A stretch of DNA of 64,000 bases from Strigamia acuminata (taxonomy: Eukaryota > Arthropoda > Chilopoda > Geophilomorpha > Linotaeniidae), in contig OX442314.1 in NCBI GenBank assembly GCA_949358305.1, forward strand, positions 52,585,369 to 52,649,368, read 5' to 3'. A program made the translations under genes and the position numbers. Every line of letters begins with the position of its first letter. Position 1 is the first letter of the stretch. Of the stretch, positions 31,801-40,602 are shown in pieces. The notes under the pieces were generated by a model that was given only the letters and a program-made list of their open reading frames with translations, was not told the DNA's origin and did no database searches.

Positions 31801-32846
31801 TCGTTCGTAATGAATTTCACGTTTCCGCAGCCCATGATTGGGATTTGGCGCCCATCTGCCAGCGTCACCTTTCGACTTCCGTCATCTGCCACGAACGATT
31901 CGAGAAAGTCCCTGTTCGCCGTCATGTGCCTCGTCGCTCCGGAGTCGAGGTTCCACTGCCGTCCTTCCGTTTGGTCGATTCTGACCTGAAATGCAAACTC
32001 TGGTCTGTCTTTCACAGCCCTGGCGGTGGCGTCTGGCTGCTGTTCCTTCTTGGCATTTCCTCTCGACTGCTTGGAATTGTTATCGCGTCGTCCCTCGCTC
32101 TCCTTCTGGCTGCGACAATTTCTGGCCATGTGCCCGAATTTTTGGCAATTGAAACATCTTACGTTTTTCAGGTCTCGTTTTCCGTCGTGGTCACCGTTCC
32201 GTTCGCCGCCCCGATAGTTGTTCTTCGTGCGGCTGGACAGGTTCACTTTATGCAGTTTCTCGACCACTTCATCGTCTCCAGTTTGTCGCGATTCCTCCTG
32301 TATGATCATGTGCCGCAGCTTAACCATCGTCACCTCATCTTCGTCGCACATGTCAAACGCTCTCTGGATGCTGTGGTATGGTTTTGGCAGGTTTTGTATT
32401 ATTAAAGTTCCCACCTCTTGCTCCGAAATTTCGCCGCCAACAGCTCGTAACTGGTTCACCGTCGACTCCACACGTTGCAGGAACTTCGTGGCCGTCTCAG
32501 CTTTTTCCCACCTCGTTTTGGTCAGCTCTCGGCGCAAAATAGTCTGTCTTTGGCGCGCTCGCCCTCGGTGGATTTCCTCCAATTTCTCCCAGCATTCGCG
32601 TGCCGTGTCTTTGTTTATCACGTACACTGTCTGTGCTGGCGACAGGGCCTGGACGATTGCGTTCATGGCTTTTTCGTCCTTGCCACGCCACGCGTTCCTC
32701 GCCGCCGCTGCTCCGTTCACTGGTGCTTCGTCAACGATGACCGTCCACCATTCCGACTTCTTCAGGAATACTCGCATTTTGAACGCCCACGTGGCGTAGT
32801 TTTCATCCTCCAGCTTTTCGATCCTCATCGCATCTCTGTCCGCCAT
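28881..32846 (-). CDS. copia-4 gag-pol polyprotein (1321 aa)
   Basis: Full Ty1/copia order. Motifs: CCHC knuckle CFNCQKFGHMARNC at residues 231-244, protease DSGA with D301, integrase D495, D557 and E593 (35 spacing), RT active site FVDD at 1007-1010, and RNase H at the C-terminus (YVDASW). The start is the ATG at 32846, about 150 bp inside the 5' LTR boundary. The lineage differs from copia-1/2: shorter protein and a different primer site. No disruption is seen. Confidence 0.95.
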   Translation of the reverse strand: MADRDAMRIEKLEDENYATWAFKMRVFLKKSEWWTVIVDEAPVNGAAAARNAWRGKDEKAMNAIVQALSPAQTVYVINKDTARECWEKLEEIHRGRARQRQTILRRELTKTRWEKAETATKFLQRVESTVNQLRAVGGEISEQEVGTLIIQNLPKPYHSIQRAFDMCDEDEVTMVKLRHMIIQEESRQTGDDEVVEKLHKVNLSSRTKNNYRGGERNGDHDGKRDLKNVRCFNCQKFGHMARNCRSQKESEGRRDNNSKQSRGNAKKEQQPDATARAVKDRPEFAFQVRIDQTEGRQWNLDSGATRHMTANRDFLESFVADDGSRKVTLADGRQIPIMGCGNVKFITNDADLIAKEVLYIPDLNDNLISVPKLDDAGLLVAFGSGKCTISSGDRVIMTATKIGDVYRLNVETVVAAQANTCQQSTEIDVWHNRMCHLNTATLAKMHETGAVYGLGPIQKDGRACDECAAGKMARKPFKTIVSDQSTKILELVHMDLCGPLTETIGGSRYLFLLIDDFSRKMFVYFIRSKSDVFENFKEFVAAVERETDTKLKRIRSDNGGEFVNHEMGEFMKSNGVHHELTVPFSPAQNGIAERGNRTLMEAARTMLTAAALPSKFWAEAVATAAHVRNRCSTRGNGDRIPQELWSGRKQQVGYFRIFGCAAQMWIHNSKRKKLDAKSKPVIFMGYCVNRKGYRVYDPKTEKLEPTRDLKFNEARWGGEMLTSPQGSNFVSPYDAEQETGEQTTDNPEPNETDNGATEDEESTTGNGDGDDEEANENTTTRKSKRIKRKPDRLVVQPRGATYCKSVKHVEPNTVVQAQDSPEHKKWESAIQEELKSHEEFKTWRLVKRAVATNVLKSRWVFKIKKNQQGEIERYKARLVAVGCGQRPGLDYEDTYSPVMRLASLRLLLAIAVQQNWRVRQYDVKTAYLHGKLLEKVYMEQPPGNEERDREEWVCELLKAIYGLKQAGRTWYLTLDKILRKNGFRRLYADEGVYVLNNQSGTTILGIFVDDMLNVTSNIGIEDWTADLLRKSVEIKDLGTPTRILGLDVECDIENGSITVSQEAYIEEVLESFQMGPCKPVSTPMVKHDQPKPEDDVNPDEVPYQSLMGSLMYLVQGTRPDIAYATHYLCRYNHSHGLSHWKMGKRILRYLKGTKGKKLRFVRNEEQMTGYVDASWNCNTEDAKSTTGFIFLLAGAGVVWKSSKQTCVGMSSCESEFIAISEAVKEGLWLKKFLEELELNELMGDAARLYTDSESAEMLARGLAQHQRSKHINLRYCFIKDEVENGEVELLHAGTDKMVADMLTKAVTLQKQCWCSKMCGLD

Positions 32847-32986
32847 TTTTGAAGGTTGATTGGCGATCTACCACGCGTTGGAAATTAGGCCTAACGTCTC
32901 GTGGTCCGGTCAGTGGTCACTCCTTCGTCAAAACGCCCGGAAAATCGATACGAGATGTAAAAACTCACGCAGTGTTAGATGCTGTG

Positions 32987-32998
32987 GCCCATAACCCT
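32987..32998 (-). promoter_or_regulatory. copia-4 primer-binding site
   Basis: On the minus strand GGGTTATGGGCC follows the 5' LTR. It resembles the primer site of the Drosophila copia element, which is primed by an internal fragment of initiator methionine tRNA. Confidence 0.65.
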
Positions 32999-32999
32999 T

Positions 33000-33226
33000 T
33001 GTTGTAGTTGGGAAAAGACTGGATAACTTCGGACGAAAAGATATGAGGGGTTTTATTCGCACGGCATATACAGGGCACGCGTCTCCAGAAGAACAAGTGA
33101 CCGGAAGTCACGTTTACGTCACGTCATCCGCCGTGACCCGAAAATACAACCAACTCCCCCTAGCGGTCGGAGACCCTCATTCGGGATTTATTCATATTCG
33201 GCCTGGTGACACACACGATTATAACA
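33000..33226 (-). repeat. copia-4 5' LTR
   Basis: 227 bp, identical by eye to 28483-28709. Confidence 0.95.
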
Positions 33227-34816
33227 AATTTCTTTCCAAACATGGTCATTAGCTTCACAGTCCGTGAATGGAATATCCGTTTCCAAATTGTGAATTCTCT
33301 CAAGTATGTCGAAATTTTGTGCAATCAGGTTTTGATTCCACTTGCACCCATATCCATATGTCTTGCTCGGGATATTCTTTAATTTGCCATCAAAATCTTT
33401 GAATATTTGAAAGACAAATTGCGTGTCATTGTCTGATAATACTTTTTTCTTGAATTTGAATTTGAGTGCTGCATCGAATAAATTCTCTGTGATCTCCACA
33501 GCAAAGCGTTTAGCGAGGGCACAGATCTTAATCCGCCCAGTGGCAACATATTGGGGATATTGTCCAATGAGATAAGAAGTGTTTTTTCTCATCCTGTCTG
33601 GGTGGCTGGTCAGCGGGGGCTCGTGTAACAAACAGAGGATTTGTTTCTTCAGAGTTGACTGCACTGCTATCATTCTAGTGTTGTCTGGCTCACTCCAATT
33701 GTCTTTGAAGTTTGGACACAGTTTGTCTTGCTCACAATCTGTTTTTAATGTTCCTTTCTCCATTTTTGGCTTTTCTTGATTTTCTTCCAAAATTATTGTT
33801 GCTTTCTTTATCTCTTCCCCTCCCAAGATGTCTTCGTCCAACTGATTCGCTCTCTTGAGCTCTGAGAAGGAGCGGTTAGCAACAAACTCTTTATTGTGGC
33901 ACCTCATAGTGAGATCGGGCGGTCGGCGCTTCATTGCAAATGGTTCACAATTGGCCGCTTGACTCTGCGCCGGTCGGTTCCTTTTTTCTCTTGTCTTTTT
34001 TCGTTTCTCTTTTTGGTTTTTCTTTCTGATGGGTTTAGTAACTTGAGGAGTTTGTAACGTCCCAACTGGAGATGGTTGAGCCCTTTTTCCTAGCTGTTTT
34101 TGTTTCACCGTTGCTCTGGTTTTTATCAGGCTGCGTGCAGAGGCCCTAATTTGACAGTCAACTTTGGGATTATGCAACGTGCTTGATTGATTAGGCTCCT
34201 GAACGCAGTCTTTTAGTTTTTTGCTTTCATTTAGACAGGGGGTGCCTTTATATTTGTTCATTGGAGGTAACAATCGATTCCATTGTCTGTCTTCTCGCTC
34301 GGGATGATGTTCGTCGCATTTCTGTTTGGCACAGTGAGGATGATGCGTTTTATCATTTTCAGAAGTGCTTTCTTCTGCTTCCTCCCTCTCCGAAATCGCT
34401 TGCTCCGGTTGGGCTGGAGTCACGTCGGGCTGTTTTTGTTGGTCAGTTTCCTGATGAGGACTTGATTGGTCATCTTGCAAACGCTCTGGTTTGTCATTCA
34501 AATTTTTTGGCAACAAATCTTTAATTTTTTCCATTGGTTCTAATATTGCTTGCTCTGCCTTATTTGTTTGTCCATGCTCGTCACAAATATTCACGATTGG
34601 CGGTGGAGTCAGTGTAGAAACCCGTACATTGTTTAGCGTTTTATTTTTGTTTTGGTCGCAGTTTATTCTTCCCGAAAAAGAAAAGACTATTTTTGTTAAA
34701 TTCTTTTCCTGTGCAGTCCTGTTGTCTGACGCTTTCGTTAACAGCTTGGTCAATTGGCCGACCTCGCTCGTTACTTCGGTGTAACTTGGACGTGAAAGGA
34801 GCGTTGCGTTTCTGTC
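33227..34816 (-). CDS. RT-less element ORF2, 5' part with integrase remnant
   Basis: This frame starts immediately after, and in the same frame as, the TGA that ends the gag-like ORF (34819-34817); no ATG is suitably placed, so expression by stop-codon readthrough is the simplest model. Most of it is Lys/Gln/Glu-rich. Near its end it shows a degenerate integrase signature: paired histidines (LHEPPLTSHPD) of the zinc domain and SDNDTQFV, corresponding to the second core aspartate, with the first catalytic aspartate region missing. Copia-4 interrupts it at 33227. Confidence 0.6.
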
Positions 34817-36907
34817 TCAAGCTTTTTTCTTTGGCTTGTGTTTATAATTTTCAAATTCAGACTTGAGGCAACTTAGTAGTGTTTTAGTTCTACTCGATGT
34901 TTCCTTTCTATTGTCCTTTGTCGTTTGTTTGTCAGCGTGCGGCTTGGGATTGGTTACGAAATCCTTTCTCTTTTGCGAGCGAGGATGACAGCTCCGGAAA
35001 GATTGGTTGGAGGTGCTCGTGGGGTCGGGTCGGCGTTGGTCGCCGTCCCTGCCCGTTTGATTTCCTCTCGTGGACAACCGACTTGGGTGGTCGTCGTCCG
35101 ACGAGTCGGAGGGGTCGGAGGGGTCGCCATGGGGGCGATTCTCCGCTCCTCTAGGTGGAACTTCATCGCCATCTTGTGGCTTTTTCTGGCTTCCGGATGG
35201 CGGCGGCTCCCTTCCGTCGCTGCTCCCACAAAAAGAATGCCATTTAGTTTCTTCATTCTCTGGGCCTTCGCGGTCCTTATTTGTATTCTTCCAATCGAGT
35301 GAAGCATTAGTGGTCGCTCCAGTTTCGGATCTCTTCGAGGGGTGACGGTCTCTTGATTTCGGTTCCAGTCGGTCTTCCTCTTGGGATCTTCCTAATTTTG
35401 CCGCTTTCGTTGGCTTTGTTCTGCGCTCTCTTGTTTCGATGTCAGAGCCACAGGGGGGCTTTTGGTTCATTTTTTGGTCTTTCTCTCTTTTATTTCTCTT
35501 CGAAATGTCTTGTTCGTATTTTCTTTGGAATTTCTCTGTTTCTTTTTTCCAATTCTCGGCTTCCCATCTTTTCTGTTCATCAATTATAGCTTGTTTTTTA
35601 GCTTCATATTCTTCTCTCCATCTTTCTCGCTCCCATTCTTCCTGCTGTCTCAGGAATTGTTCTTTTTCCTTTCTAGCCTTTTCAGCTTTCATTCTTTCAT
35701 GGTATTGTTCTTCCCACTTTTGGTGCTGAATTATGGCTTCTTCTCGTAATTTTTGCAGCTTTTCCATTTTATGTTGCGCCAGGAGTTCTCGGAATTGGTC
35801 CTTGTAGTCTTGGGCTTTTTTATGCTTTCCTTCTACGGTCACGTTCCATTCTTGCTTTATCTCGGCTTCCTGGTCTCCTCTCATTTTTTGTATTATTCTT
35901 TCCGTTCGCTCGGCTGTCCTTTTGTCGCGTTGTTGTTTTTCTTCTTCTTCCCTCCAAAGTTGTCTTCTTTCTGCGCTCAATTTTCGTTGCCGATTTATTG
36001 TTTCCAATCTCGCTTCTTCTCGAGCCTTTTCGCGGGCTTTGTAAAGGGCTTTTTGGGGGTCGGGTACAAAACCGCCTATTTCACTTGGCGTTTCTTGTTG
36101 CATGGGCGTCTCCGCTGCTGGTGTTGCGACTGGCGTTGCGGCTTGGGCCATACAGATAGCATCAGTGAGTAGAGTAATCGATTCCCAGACCGACGTCCCT
36201 ACTGGAATGTCTATCGCTGCTTTCAGTCGGGTCGCTTGTTGTGTTAGCCGTATCAGGTGGGCTATCTCGGGAGAGACTGAAGCAGGTCGCACCGTAACCT
36301 GGGGGGTTATCGGGGTCCCGCTCCTGCCTCGCCGCGGAGTTTGTTCTAGCCGTATTAAATGGGCCACTTCAGGGGAAACCGAGGCAGGCCTCGCCGTAAC
36401 TTGGGAAGTTATCGGGGTCCCGCCCTGGTCTCGCACAAGAGTTTGATCCACTGGTGGCGATGGGTTGGTGCTGATGGTATTTGTTTGCCTCGGAGTTTTG
36501 TGTGTCTCCTCGGCCACTAATATCGATACTCGTTCGGTTGATTGTTCGTGAATTTCTTCGCAATTTTCTGGAACTTCTGTATCGGTATCTTCGAAGGTTT
36601 GCGTATTTAAGGGAACCCGCTCTCGCTCTGGCCCAGGGGGGGCTGTGAGCGAGGCAGCTTGCTCCTCTTTCTGCGTATTCAAGGGAATCCGCTCTCGCTC
36701 TGCCCCATGGGGGGCTGTGAGCGAGGCAGCTTGCTCCTCTTTCTGCGCCTTCACTTTTTGTTTGTTCGCTCGGGCTTTCGCCTTAGCGGATTGTTCCGGA
36801 ACTGGACCGTCCGACCTTTGGTGATAGTCGGAGGTTCTGTTTCCCTTTTTGAGCATAGGTTGCTCGGTTTCAGACGCGGATTGTTCATCTTTGTCTGACA
36901 TTTTCAT
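34817..36907 (-). CDS. RT-less element gag-like coiled-coil protein (696 aa)
   Basis: Starts at ATG 36907 (a second ATG is at 36901) and ends at TGA 34819-34817. The frame is open further upstream to the primer site but without ATG. The N-terminal third has two kinds of imperfect internal duplication, one around EEQAASLTAP and one around PASVSPEVAHLIRL. The middle (roughly residues 300-500) is a strongly charged Glu/Lys/Arg/Gln helix, probably a long coiled coil. The C-terminus is basic and disordered. No CCHC knuckle is present. Position right after the LTR suggests a gag role; homology to known gag proteins was not recognised. Confidence 0.65.
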   Translation of the reverse strand: MKMSDKDEQSASETEQPMLKKGNRTSDYHQRSDGPVPEQSAKAKARANKQKVKAQKEEQAASLTAPHGAERERIPLNTQKEEQAASLTAPPGPERERVPLNTQTFEDTDTEVPENCEEIHEQSTERVSILVAEETHKTPRQTNTISTNPSPPVDQTLVRDQGGTPITSQVTARPASVSPEVAHLIRLEQTPRRGRSGTPITPQVTVRPASVSPEIAHLIRLTQQATRLKAAIDIPVGTSVWESITLLTDAICMAQAATPVATPAAETPMQQETPSEIGGFVPDPQKALYKAREKAREEARLETINRQRKLSAERRQLWREEEEKQQRDKRTAERTERIIQKMRGDQEAEIKQEWNVTVEGKHKKAQDYKDQFRELLAQHKMEKLQKLREEAIIQHQKWEEQYHERMKAEKARKEKEQFLRQQEEWERERWREEYEAKKQAIIDEQKRWEAENWKKETEKFQRKYEQDISKRNKREKDQKMNQKPPCGSDIETRERRTKPTKAAKLGRSQEEDRLEPKSRDRHPSKRSETGATTNASLDWKNTNKDREGPENEETKWHSFCGSSDGREPPPSGSQKKPQDGDEVPPRGAENRPHGDPSDPSDSSDDDHPSRLSTRGNQTGRDGDQRRPDPTSTSNQSFRSCHPRSQKRKDFVTNPKPHADKQTTKDNRKETSSRTKTLLSCLKSEFENYKHKPKKKA

Positions 36908-36957
36908 TTGGTTATTTTTAAAAGAGATCACAAGTTCAGTTTGAGATTTATTTCTAA

Positions 36958-36975
36958 ATCCCGGACGGGCCCCCA
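36958..36975 (-). promoter_or_regulatory. Primer-binding site resembling tRNA-Pro
   Basis: The minus strand reads TGGGGGCCCGTCCGGGAT two bases after the 5' LTR, differing by one base from the tRNA-Pro-complementary site known from murine leukaemia-type retroviruses. It fixes the transcription direction as leftward. Confidence 0.75.
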
Positions 36976-36977
36976 CG

Positions 36978-37796
36978 TGTCGCGTCCTACTTTGTATAGG
37001 TTTAAATAGCGCTAACGTGTAATACTTTACCTGTGATCAATTATGTAAATACCCAAATGAATACCAAATGTATGTAAATAAACAGGTAATTTATTCACCA
37101 GGCTTTATGCCTTTAAAATACACTCAGTAATAATTCTAGAGTCGACGTGGTCAGCGTCGAACAAAGGATTTCTCAAGATGGCGTCGTCGATTCCGCGTGG
37201 TCGGCGGAACAAAGGCGGCGTCTCGAGTTGTCGTTAATTCGTCACGGATTCGTCTTCACGGACGCGGTGGAATGCTCTTTCGAGTCTTCTATCCGTGCCT
37301 GTTGTCTAGGGTTTTGCTTAGCGTCGCAGAGGCCTCGTCTAGGAACTTTGGGGTTCCCTACAAAGCACTCGGACACTTACTTCAGCGAATAATCGACTGG
37401 GCGATTATTCTGGGTGATTTCACAAGGGCTATTCTCGTGCTTTCGCAGGAATAGCTCGCAAGTGACTTCGTGAGAGTTACAGTTTGCACTTTACTCAGCG
37501 ATCCTCGATCAATCCTAACTTGTAGTTGAAGTTGGCCTGACGGTGAGGTAGTTGCTGTGTGCTTGGTGTCGTTTGTGTAAGTTCTTTCTTTTGGCGGGAA
37601 TTTCTCTCTTTTATGGGTCAGTGTGAGGGGCCGGCGCAGCCAATGGGGGCTTGCCACCCGACACCTCACTCCCCTCGGGGCACACACCTGCTCAGAGAGA
37701 GGCGGAGCCAACACGAGAGGAATGACCCGTCTGTTGCAGTGAGTCAAAGGGCAAATATCCGCTTGGGGGGAATATTTATCCCTTTTGCTCACCACA
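36978..37796 (-). repeat. 5' LTR of the RT-less element
   Basis: 819 bp; TG...CA ends; adjoined by the AGAT duplication and then by exon 2 of the interrupted LRR gene. Confidence 0.9.
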
Positions 37797-38089
37797 AGAT
37801 GAAGAAATGGAACAACGTCCCACGCTTGTCGCTCGCGAATTTTGTCGTCCCAAAAATTCGAACACAACCTCGTCAGCACGTCGTCGCGAAGAGAAAAAGC
37901 TAAATCGGACCTTGTGTTATTGATAATTATGAAATAAATTGACAAACTCAAGTGTAACTTACGTAGGTCATCGAAATAAGTGATTAGTTTCACCGTATTT
38001 GTCATTTGAACGGCGTCCATTTCCTCAACTTTCCATTGAATCATACAGCCGAAAAGAGTTTTAATTGCCAAGTCTCTTAATGTCTCCAT
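37797..38089 (-). CDS. 5' part of the interrupted LRR gene
   Basis: Exon 1 runs from ATG 38089 to 37963; a 63-bp intron (gtaagt to cgatttag) follows; exon 2 starts at 37899 and is broken at 37797. The intron is divisible by three and free of stops, so it could also be retained. The N-terminus contains TLRDLAIKTL, which fits the Elongin-binding BC-box pattern (T/S)Lxxx(C/A)xxx-hydrophobic; the paralogues have TLSDLAIRIL and TLSDMAIEIL at the same place. Removing the LTR element and one AGAT leaves an exon 2 of the same length as the intact exon 2 region at 59653-59846 across the breakpoint. Confidence 0.7.
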
Positions 38090-39586
38090 TTTCGATTCTG
38101 CTCATGAAATAGACAATCAAAAAATAGTGAAATTTTGCATGAAGAGCCTACAAATGTTTTTTCTTAACCTTCTTTTTCTGTCATAATTTCCAACAATAGT
38201 TACTCTGGCAACAAGTAAACAAAAAGAGGCAAATGTTTAACAACAATAAAAGATCATTCTGCCTCGCCAAAAGGAAATTTAAAAAAGAAATTACCGGTGC
38301 CACAAACCACAACAATAAAATAAAAAGTTGTTGTTCACTCTATTTGTTTATTGTAAAATTCCATTGTTGTTTGTTGCTTCATGCTTCTTTTCTTGAATAT
38401 GTTCCCCACTTCAACCTTTTTTTCTTGAATAAAATCATTAAAGTCCACTCTTAACTCCAACAATTACATCCATCAACATTAACCACAAGACACAACAATA
38501 CAACAATTATCAACATGTCAACTTCTTCACTATCAACAAAATCTACTGCAACAAGAACAAAAGAATCAACTAGAACGAGAATAAAAACAACATAATTACT
38601 GCAGCAATGACAAGAGAAATCGTTTCTATTAACGTTTCGTCCGTCCACTCTCACTCCACAATTACAAGCACAACCAAAAAAAAACTATTGCAGACAAATT
38701 GTGTTTGTTTGATACATTCATACTGTGACTAATCACTGCAAATGCAACCAATAAGAAAACCAAAAACATTCGCACTTGCTCAACATGACACATTTATTAT
38801 TTAGTTAATTAAATTTAATTAATTAATTAGTATTTAATCATATAATTAGTATTTGTTATTGAATACGAAAAAATCAATTTAACGTAGGCGTTTTATTCGC
38901 TATAATCCAACGGGTCAGAGAACACGAGCCGCAGTTTAACATGGTGTTGATCGACCTTTTTCAAACTTTCAATGATGGAGTAATAAATTTCCAACAATAG
39001 TTGGTGCAGCAACACATGAATAAACCTCGAAATATCAAGTAAAAATGTGACGGTGTACTTTCGGCGCAAGTATTTTACAATATTTGGTCGAGAAATGCCT
39101 TGTCAAACTACTAAAAGCTCACAAGAACAAGTTTAACAATTAATGAATGTGAATTATCGCAAAAGTGTAAATAATTGGAGTCGCGTGTTTTCTCAAATCA
39201 GCTGACATTTATTTATGATAACTCAGTTATATAAATACTATGGCCGACAAATGGCCTAAATAAATCGGAGAAATTAAACTATACATCGTGTTTGGCCGTG
39301 AAGCCCTAGAATAATATCAAGGCTGAGGTTTCGTCCTTGAGCTCCGAAATAGATGTGTTTATGTATCTATTCGCATGGAGGAGAAATGTCGTCAATGTCG
39401 GGCTGACTGGTCCTTGGTTCGGGTCTGTAATTGGCGGTATCTGAGAGATGCGGTAGTCTTATTCCACATCGTCACAACTGGGGGCGGTGTTTGGTTTAAA
39501 TGTTTGTGCCAAACATTTACCAAATTAACCTCATGTAAATATCTATGATATTTGCATCTGGTATCGTCGTTATACTGCATGGTTAC
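38090..39586. other. Intergenic sequence upstream of the LRR gene
   Basis: At 38189-38216 there is AACAATAGTTACTCTGGCAA followed by CAAGTAAACAAA, a motif repeated upstream of the other family copies, and a diverged copy near 38992. The stretch 38805-38860 is almost pure TTAATTAA-type sequence. No gene is recognised. Confidence 0.45.
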
Positions 39587-39801
39587 TGTTGGAATGTTGT
39601 GTTTACATTGCAGTATGGCAATGTGGTATTCTGTAGTGTGGTGTCACATGAGTGGCGCCAATGATTATTTAGCCTCAACTATGTAGTGTCATATAACCAT
39701 GACCACCCGTGTACAGTTTTTAACCCCCAGTCCTAATAAAGTCACCCATAGAGCAAGACGTGCTCCGAGTCTCTCCTTCAAGTCAACCCACATCACTAAC
39801 A
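39587..39801 (+). repeat. copia-5 5' LTR
   Basis: 215 bp with an AATAAA signal at 39735-39740. It differs from the 3' copy at one position in the first five bases. Confidence 0.93.
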
Positions 39802-39992
39802 AATTGGTAGCAGAGGACGGTTAGACGGTTCATCTCTCCATTAGAAGAAAATTATGAAGAAAAACCACGGGTAAAGACAATCAAACGAGTGAGTACATAA
39901 TTAACTCAATAAGGAGAAGAGCTCATAAAAGGGTGACCAAAGAGAAGAGGGGAACTACAGAAGTTTAAAGCCACACCAAATTGAGAACAAAG

Positions 39993-40248
39993 ATGGCGGA
40001 CGAAAACAACTGGACTCATGCGAAAATAGAGTCACTCAATGACTCAAATTACTACCTATGGTCAACAAGGGTAGAAGATGTATTGAGAGCGCGAAAATTA
40101 TGGAAATCCAACATAATTAGCGATGAGCCACCACGAGGCATACAAGGAGAAGCAAATTTCAGACAACTTGAGAAAAAATGGGATGAGTGGGACGATGAAA
40201 ACGCCAGGGCACGATTGACCATGACCAATTCAATGTCAGCATCGATGG
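39993..40248 (+). CDS. copia-5 gag N-terminus, cut by gypsy-A
   Basis: Starts at ATG 39993 (MADENNWTHAKIESL) with a typical copia gag beginning, including the conserved Tyr/Trp pattern YYLWSTRVEDVL. It stops at the GATGG target duplication of gypsy-A. The continuation at 45083 is in the same frame once the insertion is ignored. Confidence 0.85.
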
Positions 40249-40425
40249 TATTGTGTTCTTCGAGCTGATGAAAGATGATTGTATATGGAGTACGCAAGGA
40301 ACGACCATCACGGATAGGTAAATTAACATAACTGATTTATTCATAAAGGTAAAAATAGGTGGCGCTGAGAACAGCGCGTCATAATAAACAAAATGGTCGA
40401 TTGACCAATGGAGTCAAACACTCCA
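40249..40425 (-). repeat. gypsy-A 3' LTR
   Basis: 177 bp. The block at 40275-40289 (GATGATTGTATATGG) differs strongly from the other LTR while the rest matches. Confidence 0.9.
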
Positions 40426-40602
40426 TCATCCCTTCTAATTGGGACAAACACCAATTACAAATTTAAAACTAACATAAGGTTTAAGTAAATGAATCAAAGT
40501 AATTAACACTAACGGTATAACAATGTATGAAATGGAATAATAAAAACTTTACACTTAAACATGACTACAAAACGAATAAATTCAATCAAAACACACAAAA
40601 CA

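Larger units (their letters stand above)
28483..33226 (-). mobile_element. copia-4: complete Ty1/copia element nested in ORF2
   Basis: 4,744 bp with 227-bp LTRs (TGTTGTA...TATAACA) that look identical, flanked by the 5-bp duplication AATTT (28478-28482, 33227-33231). Reads leftward. The frame is intact, the LTRs identical and the host element's LTRs about 0.5% diverged, so this is the younger insertion. Confidence 0.95.
26374..37796 (-). mobile_element. RT-less LTR retrotransposon with a gag-like ORF
   Basis: Two 819-bp LTRs (26374-27192 and 36978-37796, about 4 mismatches seen) begin TG and end CA and are flanked by a 4-bp duplication AGAT (26370-26373, 37797-37800). Transcription direction is leftward: the 18-base primer site lies beside the right LTR and a purine tract (27195-27204) beside the left one. 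Without the nested copia-4 it is about 6.7 kb. Its two ORFs contain no reverse transcriptase, RNase H or aspartic protease motif; only an integrase remnant is visible. It therefore looks non-autonomous and must be mobilised in trans. It interrupts exon 2 of the LRR gene. Confidence 0.85.

Noticed and set aside
30023-32852. Long plus-strand frames between 29 and 33 kb
   Set aside because: They are antisense shadows of the intact copia-4 polyprotein.
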